From: Natronobacterium gregoryi SP2
GTDB lineage: Archaea; Halobacteriota; Halobacteria; Halobacteriales; Natrialbaceae
Direction of reading: 5' to 3'
DNA length: 64,000 nucleotides
Assembly (NCBI RefSeq): GCF_000230715.2
Contig: NC_019792.1
Span: 2,418,001-2,482,000 of the forward strand
A model generated the notes under the pieces. The model worked only from the letters and a program-made list of their open reading frames with translations, was not told the DNA's origin and searched no databases. Both the position numbers and the translations under genes were made by a program. Below are positions 54,067-61,278 of this stretch, piece by piece (position 1 is the stretch's first letter; each line of letters opens with the position of its first letter).

Positions 54067-55410
54067 CTACAGCAGACTTGCTCCGTCGAACTCGCCGCGA
54101 CTGTACTCGACGTCCATCAGGTCGAGAATCGTGGGCGCGATGTCGAGTAGGTCGGCACCGTCGATGTTCGCCCCCGGGTGGTCGATAAGGAGGGTGGTGT
54201 CGTCGAAACTGTGCATCCCATTTCGCGGCCCCCGCGTGAACACCTCGGAGTCGGCCGTGAACCCGGACTTGAGGTCGAATCCGGCCCGAGGGATCGCGAC
54301 CAGGTCCGGCGCGATGTCGTCGTGGTCGCCGCGAAACGCCTCCTCTTTCTCGACGACGCGGTCGACGACCTGTCGGCCGTCGGGGGCCTCGAGGTCGAGG
54401 ATGTCGGCTTTGAGTTCGTCACGCACGTCGTCGTACTCTTCCTCGGCAACCGAGCCGCGGGGTTCTCGCCCCTCGAGGTTGATGTAGAACCGTCCCGGGA
54501 TAAAGGAGTAGGCGGTCGTCTCGTCGGCGATATCGGCCAGTTCTTCGGGGGTGTTGCTCGTGAAAGAGAGCCAGCCCTCCTCGCGGAGCCACTCGTTGAA
54601 GTGGACCTCGTAGTCGAGGCTGGTAAAGCCGTGATCGGATGCGACGATCATCGTCACGTCCTCGGGCAGGGCCTCGCGCAGTCGGCCGATGTAGTCGTCG
54701 ATCTTCTGGTAGAACTCGAGGAATTCGTCTTTGTACTCGCCGTCTTCCGCGTAGTCTTTGAACAGGAAGTGGTTGACCCGGTCGGTCGTCATGAAGACGC
54801 CGAAAAAGAGGTCCCAGTCGTCTTCCTCGACGTACTGCTGGAATGCCTCGAACCGGGCGTCGACCGTGGCGTGGGCGTCCTCGACGAACTCGACTTTGTC
54901 CTCTTGGTGGCCGAGTTTCGGGTTCACGTCGATTCGGTACTCGATATCTTCGAGATACTCACGGAATCCGTCCGGATGTGCCGCTTTCTCGAGGCCAGGG
55001 GAGAGAAAGCCCGAGACCATTCGCTGGACGTTTCGCTGGGGCGGAAATGTGACTGGAACGTTCATGACGGTTGCCTGGCGACCGGCTTCCTGGACGCGAT
55101 CCCAGACGCGGTCAGCCTGGACTTCCCGTCCCATCGGCACGTACGTCTCGTAGGTGCCTACCTCACGGTCTTGAAAGCCATAGACGCCTGTTTCTCCGGG
55201 GTTCGTTCCGGTCGTCAGCGCAGGCCAGCAGGCGCTGGACTCGGGCGGGACGATACTCGAGATTTCACCTGCGGACCCGTCGTCGGCGAGCGACGCGATG
55301 TTGGGGAACAGCTCTTCGTTCTCGGCGAGAAGACTGTATGGCACGCCGTCAATTCCGATGAACGCGACGCGGGGTGCGCCGTCGCCCCGCAGCCGATCGA
55401 ACAGACCCAT
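54067..55410 (-). CDS. Alkaline phosphatase superfamily protein (type I phosphodiesterase-like)
   Basis: 447 residues from ATG 55410 (MGLFDRLRGDGAPRVAFIG); an upstream ATG adds nine residues. The superfamily metal site begins VAFIGIDGVPYSLL (first Asp), PPESSACWPALTTGT carries the nucleophile Ser/Thr region, and IVASDHGFTSLDYEVHFNEW contains the Asp-His metal ligands. The group (COG3379) is widespread in archaea, and some members act on nucleotide or sugar-phosphate esters. No signal peptide, so it is cytoplasmic. Substrate unknown. Confidence 0.82.
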   Translation of the reverse strand: MGLFDRLRGDGAPRVAFIGIDGVPYSLLAENEELFPNIASLADDGSAGEISSIVPPESSACWPALTTGTNPGETGVYGFQDREVGTYETYVPMGREVQADRVWDRVQEAGRQATVMNVPVTFPPQRNVQRMVSGFLSPGLEKAAHPDGFREYLEDIEYRIDVNPKLGHQEDKVEFVEDAHATVDARFEAFQQYVEEDDWDLFFGVFMTTDRVNHFLFKDYAEDGEYKDEFLEFYQKIDDYIGRLREALPEDVTMIVASDHGFTSLDYEVHFNEWLREEGWLSFTSNTPEELADIADETTAYSFIPGRFYINLEGREPRGSVAEEEYDDVRDELKADILDLEAPDGRQVVDRVVEKEEAFRGDHDDIAPDLVAIPRAGFDLKSGFTADSEVFTRGPRNGMHSFDDTTLLIDHPGANIDGADLLDIAPTILDLMDVEYSRGEFDGASLL

Positions 55411-55506
55411 AGAGGGCCGTAGACCGACCGTACACAAGAAGGTTCGTTTCAGGACACGCTACTGAGAAGTCGCGGGAGGCGGGATCGGTCGAGAAGCAGA
55501 AAGTGG

Positions 55507-55635
55507 CTACTCGTTTCGTTCGTCATCGGAGTCGAAATTCGTCGGGACCACGGTGAGGTGGGCCATGCCAGCGCCGGAATTGGCTGGCTCGTCGCCGGAT
55601 GCGGGCGTGCGTGGGGATCGGTTGCTGGCTGCCAT
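55507..55635 (-). CDS. Short leaderless gene for a 42-residue protein
   Basis: ATG 55635 opens MAASNRSPRTPASGDEPANS and ends GAGMAHLTVVPTNFDSDDERNE at TAG 55507-55509. The central HLTVVPTNFDSDD is protein-like and the codon use fits haloarchaea. A TATA-like AATAAAATT on the plus strand (55664-55672) lies about 30-37 bp before the ATG, so the transcript would have almost no leader. No domain known. A start at the internal Met (GMAHLTVV) is possible. Confidence 0.45.
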   Translation of the reverse strand: MAASNRSPRTPASGDEPANSGAGMAHLTVVPTNFDSDDERNE

Positions 55636-55754
55636 GACGTACAGTCGTACGTTCTACCACCCAATAAAATTACCCATGCTCATAACTCATCGGCGACGGA
55701 GCCGCAAATAACCACGGTGTATCCGGTCGGGAAAAACGAACGTCGGCAACGACG

Positions 55755-56288
55755 TTACTCGAAGTGCTCTTCGTAGAGGTCCTGGGCGTGTTCGATCGCG
55801 TCGTAGGCAGCCTGCCTGTCCTCCCAGCCCAGCGTCTCGACTTCTTTGCCTTCCTCTAAGTTCTTGTAGGTCGTGAAGAACTCGTCGATCTCGTCGCGTT
55901 GTTGCTGTGGAATGTCCTCGAGATCCTCGATGTGGTCGTATCGTGGGTCCTCGGAGGGGACGGCGATGACTTTGTCGTCCTGTTCGCCGTCGTCGTCCAT
56001 CTTCATCAGGGCGACGGGACGGGCTTCGATGACACAGCCGGGAAACGTCTGGTCCTCGACGAGCACGAGCACGTCGAATGGGTCCTCGTCGTCGTAGTAC
56101 GACTGCGGGATGAAACCGTAGTCGCTCGGGTAGTGGACGTTGCTGTGGAGTACTCGATCGAGGACGACGCCAGGAACGTCCTTGTCGTACTCGTATTTGT
56201 TGCGCTCGCCTTTGAGACACTCCACGACGGCGTAGATCTCTTCCGGCGGATTCGGTCCAGTCTCGAGGTCTTCCCAGAGGTTGACCAT
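55755..56288 (-). CDS. ppa: Inorganic pyrophosphatase, family I
   Basis: 177 residues from ATG 56288 (MVNLWEDLETGPNPPEEIYA), the normal beginning for archaeal enzymes. The signature DDEDPFDVLVLVE contains the three metal-binding aspartates, and ECLKGERNKYEYDKD and NVHYPSDYGFIPQ are the substrate-binding segments. The cytoplasmic enzyme hydrolyses pyrophosphate with Mg2+ and so pulls biosynthetic reactions forward. Length and all motifs are intact. Confidence 0.94.
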   Translation of the reverse strand: MVNLWEDLETGPNPPEEIYAVVECLKGERNKYEYDKDVPGVVLDRVLHSNVHYPSDYGFIPQSYYDDEDPFDVLVLVEDQTFPGCVIEARPVALMKMDDDGEQDDKVIAVPSEDPRYDHIEDLEDIPQQQRDEIDEFFTTYKNLEEGKEVETLGWEDRQAAYDAIEHAQDLYEEHFE

Positions 56289-56481
56289 ATATCCGACCAT
56301 CGTAGTCGATCAAAAAGTACTTTCCTAATCGAGTGTCAACGGTACTTGATGGCAACCAGACAACCGACGACTGTGATTCGGACGTAATCGTCCAGGAAAA
56401 CGATGCCGGCTAGACTCCGTCTACCGGTTGCGACGTGTAATGTTGGCAAGTCTTAAATAGTCTGGTGACATTTGCACAGGT

Positions 56482-56841
56482 ATGTCAGAGGCACAATCAA
56501 TTACCGGCGAACAGAGTATCGCGCGCGAGCTCACAGCGTTCCAGAACAACATCCTCGTCATCCTCGCCAAGGAGCCGATGTACGGCCTGGCGATCAAGCG
56601 GGAACTCGAGGATTACTACGGAACCGAGGTCAACCACGGCCGTCTCTACCCGAACCTCGACGAACTCGTCGAACTGGGACTGGTCGAAAAGAGTGAACTC
56701 GACAAACGAACCAACCAGTACGCACTGACCGACGACGGCTACGATGCCGTCCTCGACGGCGTCCGCTGGACGCTCTCGAACGTCGTCAGCGATGGAGACC
56801 GCGCGGACGAGATCCGCGACATCGTCGACGAAAGCTACTGA
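56482..56841 (+). CDS. PadR-family transcriptional regulator
   Basis: 119 residues. The winged helix is clear: AFQNNILVILAKEPMYGLAIKREL, then YYGTEVNHGRLYPNLDELVELGLV and the wing DKRTNQYALTDDG. The C-terminal helix VRWTLSNVVSD would serve dimerisation. The first 18 residues are a polar extension. A TATA-like AAATAGTCTG lies 25-30 bp before the ATG (about 56452-56461), giving a short leader. The gene converges with the RNase HI operon, one base from its end. The effector and targets are unknown. Confidence 0.88.
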   Translation: MSEAQSITGEQSIARELTAFQNNILVILAKEPMYGLAIKRELEDYYGTEVNHGRLYPNLDELVELGLVEKSELDKRTNQYALTDDGYDAVLDGVRWTLSNVVSDGDRADEIRDIVDESY

Positions 56842-56842
56842 T

Positions 56843-57451
56843 CTACTCCCCCGGAACGGCTTCACCGACCGTTTCGTAGATCAACTCGATCGATTCGTCG
56901 ATCACAGTCCGCTGTTTTTTTGACGGCCACGCGTTACGCACGAAATACTCCGTTCGGAACTCCGCGAGTTCCTCGGCCGTCAACGACTCGATCGACTTCG
57001 CGTAGTGGTTGCCGACGAAGTCCGCAAGCGCCGCTGCGTTGTCTCCGTGGACGCCGCCGTGGCGTTCCCTGACCACTGTGGCGATTTCGCGGTTGTGGGC
57101 GTCGACTTCGTTCCAGTCGTCCGGATCGCCCGTCCCCTCGAGTGGGATTTCGACCGCGCGAGAGGTATCCTCGACCCGGTCGGTCCTGACGAGTCCGTCT
57201 TCGATCCATGCCGCGGGATGACAGACCAATACGTCGTCGCCGTCGTCGTCCCGGATTCGGGACGTGAACCCGTGATTGTCCAACAGTTCCTCGCGCCGTT
57301 TGGCGTGAGCTGTGGCCTCGTTGTCGTCGGCGACCGTCCGCTCGAGACGCGTGAGCCGTTCTGCCTCCTCGACGACGTCGGCGGGCAGTTCCGCACTGTC
57401 GGCTCCGTCGTCACGCGCGTCAGTCGATTCCGATCCGTTCGACTCGCTCAT
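56843..57451 (-). CDS. rnhA operon protein (DUF7108-like)
   Basis: 202 residues from ATG 57451 (MSESNGSESTDARDDGAD). Acidic and soluble, predicted mainly helical; RTVADDNEATAHAKRREELL may be a coiled coil. I recognise it as the protein encoded after rnhA in many haloarchaea, with no known activity. VGNHYAKSIESLTAEELAEFRTEYFVRNAWPS is the most distinctive part. 59 bp follow the rnhA stop, so the two genes are probably one operon. Confidence 0.75.
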   Translation of the reverse strand: MSESNGSESTDARDDGADSAELPADVVEEAERLTRLERTVADDNEATAHAKRREELLDNHGFTSRIRDDDGDDVLVCHPAAWIEDGLVRTDRVEDTSRAVEIPLEGTGDPDDWNEVDAHNREIATVVRERHGGVHGDNAAALADFVGNHYAKSIESLTAEELAEFRTEYFVRNAWPSKKQRTVIDESIELIYETVGEAVPGE

Positions 57452-57510
57452 ACGCGACCGTTCGTGAGCGGCGGTTTTGCAATTGCCGATCGTCGGCCAG
57501 CACTCTCCAG

Positions 57511-58101
57511 TTAGCTCTCGAATGCCTCGTTTGCGAGTTCGTCCGCACGCTCGTTGACCTCGCGGGGGACGTGTTCGATCGCCCACTCGTCGAACGACGA
57601 GAGCAGTTCGTGGACGGTCACTCGCTTCTCGCGGAGTTCGGGATTGTTCGTGTCGTACTCGCCACGGACCTGCTTGACGATCAGTTCGGAATCGCCGCGA
57701 ATCTGCACTTCGTCGTAGCCGTAGTCGCGCGCGGCCTCGAGGACGGCGATCAGCGCCGCGTACTCGGCCTGGTTGTTCGTTGCACGGCCGATCCGCTCGC
57801 TCCCTTCCGCGACGATGCCGTCGCCGGTGACGATCACCCAGCCAATAGCCGCAGGTCCCGGATTGCCGCGCGCGCCGCCGTCGAAGTAGAGGTGGGCCCG
57901 CCCGCCGCCGCCCCGGAGCAGGGCCTCGAGATCCTGGGGCGACTCTCCCTGGATCACGACCTTGTCGTCGTAGGCGACGGCCGTCGCCGACCCGCGACTC
58001 GCCCGCCAGCGTTCGTGGTCCGTGTTCCCCGATTCGACGGCGACACCTGCCTCCTCGAGGCGGAGTCGCGCTCGCTCGATGTCACACTCGATGACCGGCA
58101 T
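57511..58101 (-). CDS. rnhA: Ribonuclease HI
   Basis: 196 residues from ATG 58101 (MPVIECDIERARLRLEEAG); the frame is open further but those codons lie in the promoter region. An N-terminal extension (about 1-65) precedes the RNase H domain. Catalytic acids are visible: Asp in YFDGGARGNPGPA, Glu in TNNQAEYAALIA, Asp in IRGDSELIVKQVRGEY, and Asp in NERADELANEA. It degrades RNA in RNA-DNA hybrids during replication and repair. Divergent from the TFB gene. Confidence 0.92.
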   Translation of the reverse strand: MPVIECDIERARLRLEEAGVAVESGNTDHERWRASRGSATAVAYDDKVVIQGESPQDLEALLRGGGGRAHLYFDGGARGNPGPAAIGWVIVTGDGIVAEGSERIGRATNNQAEYAALIAVLEAARDYGYDEVQIRGDSELIVKQVRGEYDTNNPELREKRVTVHELLSSFDEWAIEHVPREVNERADELANEAFES

Positions 58102-58226
58102 TCGTAGCCGTGCTCTGGCAGTTCCGGATAAAGTCTTTCTGGTTTTGTATCGCAAACTCACCGGTTGAGGCCCCATATCGGCCGTTTTGGCCATTATCTC
58201 TCTACAGCCGAAAGTAGCTACCAAAA

Positions 58227-58237
58227 GTTTATATATG
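58227..58237 (+). promoter_or_regulatory. TATA box of the TFB gene
   Basis: AAAAGTTTATATATG is a strong archaeal BRE/TATA pair about 26-36 bp before the ATG at 58263, so the transcript is nearly leaderless. Confidence 0.65.
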
Positions 58238-58262
58238 CTGGTGTTACTACTATAAAAGTGCG

Positions 58263-59225
58263 ATGACACGGTCCACCCGCCAGCGGGAGCGCACGCGTGA
58301 GACGGACGAGACCGAGGATCAGGAGGGGGTAAAAGCCTGTCCCGAGTGTGAATCGGACAATCTCGTGAAAGACTCCGACCGGGGTGAGCTCATCTGTGAA
58401 GACTGTGGGCTCGTCGTGGAGGAAGAAAAGATCGACCCCGGTCCTGAGTGGCGGGCGTTCAACCACCAGGAACGGCAGGAAAAGTCCCGGGTCGGTGCAC
58501 CGACGACCCAGACGATGCACGACAAGGGACTGACGACGACGATCGACTGGAAAGACAAAGACGCCTACGGACGCTCTATTTCTTCGAAGAAACGCAGCCA
58601 GATGCATCGGCTGCGAAAGTGGCAAGAGCGGATTCGAACGAAAGACGCCGGCGAACGAAATCTCCAGTTCGCACTGAGCGAAATCGACCGGATGGCCTCG
58701 GCACTCGGTGTCCCACGGTCGGTACGCGAGGTCGCCTCGGTGATCTATCGCCGCGCACTCAAAGAAGACCTCATCCGCGGTCGGTCGATCGAAGGCGTCG
58801 CGACATCGGCGCTGTACGCCGCCTGTCGAAAGGAGGGAATCCCACGGAGCCTCGAAGAAATCTCGGAAGTCTCACGCGTCGAACGAAAAGAGATCGGCCG
58901 GACGTATCGATACATCTCACAAGAACTCGGCCTCGAGATGCGACCCGTCGACCCGAAAAAGTACGTCCCTCGTTTCTGTTCCGAACTCGAACTGTCCGAA
59001 GAGGTCCAGACAAAGGCCAACGAAATCATCGAGAAGACGGCCGAGGAAGGGCTGCTCTCGGGCAAGTCTCCGACCGGATACGCCGCCGCTGCGATCTACG
59101 CTGCGTCGCTGCTCTGTAACGAGAAAAAGACCCAGCGTGAAGTCGCAGACGTCGCGCAGGTTACCGAAGTGACGATCCGGAATCGGTACCAGGAACAGAT
59201 CGAAGCGATGGGAATTCACGGCTAA
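58263..59225 (+). CDS. tfb: Transcription initiation factor IIB (TFB)
   Basis: 320 residues. The zinc ribbon is [12 protein letters not shown]...[12 protein letters not shown] (residues about 26-50), followed by the B-reader/linker [18 protein letters not shown]. Two cyclin-like repeats follow: [20 protein letters not shown] and [19 protein letters not shown]. The final [23 protein letters not shown], contacts the BRE. It recruits RNA polymerase to TBP-bound promoters. Haloarchaea have several TFB genes, so which paralogue this is cannot be told here. Confidence 0.95.
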   Translation: MTRSTRQRERTRETDETEDQEGVKACPECESDNLVKDSDRGELICEDCGLVVEEEKIDPGPEWRAFNHQERQEKSRVGAPTTQTMHDKGLTTTIDWKDKDAYGRSISSKKRSQMHRLRKWQERIRTKDAGERNLQFALSEIDRMASALGVPRSVREVASVIYRRALKEDLIRGRSIEGVATSALYAACRKEGIPRSLEEISEVSRVERKEIGRTYRYISQELGLEMRPVDPKKYVPRFCSELELSEEVQTKANEIIEKTAEEGLLSGKSPTGYAAAAIYAASLLCNEKKTQREVADVAQVTEVTIRNRYQEQIEAMGIHG

Positions 59226-59279
59226 CGCAACCGCTCACCGTCACGTTTTATTCGGTCGCCGGCGACTCTAGTACGCACG

Positions 59280-59705
59280 ATGACGGAATCGAACGACCCG
59301 ACGACGTACGAACTGACCGCCGACCGACTCAGTCCGAAACGAACTCGAATCGACACCGGCGACGCAGAGTTCGTCGTCGGCAAGGACGTAAACCCCGTCG
59401 AGTACTTTCTGGGTGCGGTTCTTGGCTGTCTGAACTCGACGGCGACGATGGTCGCGCGCGATATGGCCGTGCCGATCGACGAGATGACGGTATCGATCGA
59501 AGGAGATATCGACTACGCCAGCTACCGCGGCGAGCAGTCCGACGCCCGCCCAGGCCTCCAGGGCCTCGAGGTTACGGTCGAAGTCGAGTCGGACGCGACC
59601 GAAGACGAACTCGAGGCGTGGCTCGCAGCCGTCGAGGACCGCTGTCCGGTCACCGACAACGTCGAGAACGAAACGTCACTCGGCCTCACACTCGAGTCAG
59701 CCTGA
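59280..59705 (+). CDS. OsmC/Ohr family peroxiredoxin-like protein
   Basis: 141 residues. The two reactive cysteines are in AVLGCLNSTATMVARDM and AVEDRCPVTDNV, as in OsmC proteins that reduce organic hydroperoxides. NPVEYFLGAVLGC is the family motif before the first cysteine. The N-terminal strands are typical. The stop TGA at 59703-59705 is continuous with TACGG, the start of a degenerate palindromic element. Start ATG 59280. Confidence 0.87.
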   Translation: MTESNDPTTYELTADRLSPKRTRIDTGDAEFVVGKDVNPVEYFLGAVLGCLNSTATMVARDMAVPIDEMTVSIEGDIDYASYRGEQSDARPGLQGLEVTVEVESDATEDELEAWLAAVEDRCPVTDNVENETSLGLTLESA

Positions 59706-59787
59706 TACGGGTGACGAAGCATCAGTTTCGGCGCAACCGCAGGATGGGCCACGAGTGCGCTGGGGGATCGTCGCCGTAATTCGTCCG
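59704..59787 (+). repeat. Palindromic element P, copy 9 (degenerate)
   Basis: GATACGG, then AGTTTCGGCGCAACCGC as in other copies, but the right half (GTGCGCTGGGGGATCGTCGCCGTAATTCGTCCG) has drifted. It begins within the OsmC stop codon. Downstream to 59986 I see nothing else. Confidence 0.5.
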
Positions 59788-59992
59788 AGCAGGGCAAGTG
59801 ACAGCAGCGTCAAGAGCGGCCAGGACCGACAGTCTTTCCGCCGACGACGAACGCTGGGGTGAGCCAAGCGGCAGCCGACCTGCGCTGGTAACCCACGCCA
59901 CCGACGTTCTTACTTCGTGGGAGCAACCCGGCGACATATCAGAGGGGCGGACGAAGTGACGGCCGAGAGACCTGTCACTCGCCGAAATGCCA

Positions 59993-60469
59993 ATGAACGA
60001 TACACGCCGTCGAATCCACTCGTGCGTGGTGGAAAACGCTGGGGTTCACTTCAACGAACTCGTCAGGAGAACTGACGGCTCACCAGGGCAGGTACAGCAT
60101 CATCTTCAGCGACTGCTCGACCGGGAAAAGCTGGTTTCTGAAAAACTGTACGGGAAGGTCCACTACTATCCACCCGAGTACGACGAGTGGGAGCGGAAAG
60201 CCCTGGCACTGCTTCAGCGAGACGTATCTTGTGAAATAATCACGCGCCTGCTGAAAGACGACTCACCGACCCCCAGTGAGATAGCTGATTCCGTCGACAT
60301 CGCCCGAAGCTCACTCGAATATCACCTAGAGCGTCTTATCGACTGTGATGTCGTCGAAAAAGAGTATGGGCCGGGAAATCGGGTCCTCTTGGGACTTTCA
60401 CATCCCGAACAGACGGAGATACTGCTGGTAGAGGTCACCCCGCAATGCTCGTGTGACGTCTACTGTTGA
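59993..60469 (+). CDS. Double winged-helix transcriptional regulator
   Basis: 158 residues from ATG 59993 (MNDTRRRIHSCVVENAGVHF); an ATG two codons upstream is also possible. Two HTH units are visible: HFNELVRRTDGSPGQVQHHLQRL with wing VHYYPPEYD, then TPSEIADSVDIARSSLEYHLERL with wing KEYGPGNRVLLGL. This tandem MarR/ArsR-like layout is frequent in haloarchaea. The C-terminus PQCSCDVYC holds three cysteines that could bind metal or sense redox state. Target unknown. Confidence 0.78.
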   Translation: MNDTRRRIHSCVVENAGVHFNELVRRTDGSPGQVQHHLQRLLDREKLVSEKLYGKVHYYPPEYDEWERKALALLQRDVSCEIITRLLKDDSPTPSEIADSVDIARSSLEYHLERLIDCDVVEKEYGPGNRVLLGLSHPEQTEILLVEVTPQCSCDVYC

Positions 60470-60579
60470 TCTCACCGGCCCAGCAGGCGTCGGTCGAGAC
60501 GAGCTGGGAACCGTCATCGACGGGACGACCGCGACCTGGCCGACAGTGTGTGCCCACTCGATATCGTCGACCGTCTCGT

Positions 60580-60655
60580 CCGGTTTTCTGTCTGTCGTTG
60601 TCGGCACACCCGCGACCCGAAGCGGTTGCACCGGTAAATCGTTCCGCCCTCCGTC
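60580..60655 (+). repeat. Palindromic element P, copy 8
   Basis: CCGGTTTTCTGTCTGTCGTT at the left, CCGCCCTCCGTCTGG at the right, inner arms GGCACACCCGC and GCGGTTGCACC. It lies between convergent genes, 27 bp from the stop of the DUF7519-like gene, and resembles copy 2 most. Confidence 0.75.
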
Positions 60656-60681
60656 TGGATCGAACACTCACACGACGACTG

Positions 60682-61278
60682 CTAGTCTCTTCGACTCGAG
60701 CGCCAGTTTCTCTCCCGTTTTCCGGAGCCCAGCCCGATCGTGATGAAAAGCGCCGCGAGCAACAACAATACTAACGCTGGAACCGGCTGACTGCCAGTGC
60801 CGAAGACGTAGACGGCGTAGCCGACCGTTCCCGACAGCAGGCCGACCAGCAGACTCGAGGCGAAGCCGACGGCCTCGAGTCGGAGCGTCGGGGTTTCACG
60901 ACCGAGTTGTTCGCCGAGGTCGACAGCGGCGTGTGCGCGGTCCCAGGCGAGGACTGCCGCAATCGTCCCGACGAGTGTCGGTTCGACCGCAGCGACGCCG
61001 CCCTGAACTCCGGCGATCAAGACGCCAGCGAAGACGACGAACGCGCCCGCGTCGACGGCGTCACGATTGCCGATCGCGAGTGCAACAGCGAGGACGACGA
61101 TCCCTGTGGCACCGATAGCGAGCGCCATGGTGGAGACGAAACCTGCGACGAGCGCCGCGACGGCTCCCGTACCGACGGCGGCGGCGCTCGAGGCGAGCGT
61201 CGGCTTTCGCGTCAGGTCGACGCCAGCGTCGGGGTCGGGACGTTCGGCCGCCACGTCGGTAGCCGCAGGTTCGTTCAT
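60682..61278 (-). CDS. DUF7519-like membrane protein
   Basis: 198 residues, about five hydrophobic helices (from residue 28 to 190) rich in Ala, Val and Gly. It is the last gene after DUF4129 and DUF58 and its ATG overlaps the DUF58 stop (ATGA). This places it in the MoxR-DUF58-DUF4129 type operon, where haloarchaea regularly have this small membrane protein. The basic end KRERNWRSSRRD is probably cytoplasmic. No catalytic motif. Function unknown. Confidence 0.72.
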   Translation of the reverse strand: MNEPAATDVAAERPDPDAGVDLTRKPTLASSAAAVGTGAVAALVAGFVSTMALAIGATGIVVLAVALAIGNRDAVDAGAFVVFAGVLIAGVQGGVAAVEPTLVGTIAAVLAWDRAHAAVDLGEQLGRETPTLRLEAVGFASSLLVGLLSGTVGYAVYVFGTGSQPVPALVLLLLAALFITIGLGSGKRERNWRSSRRD

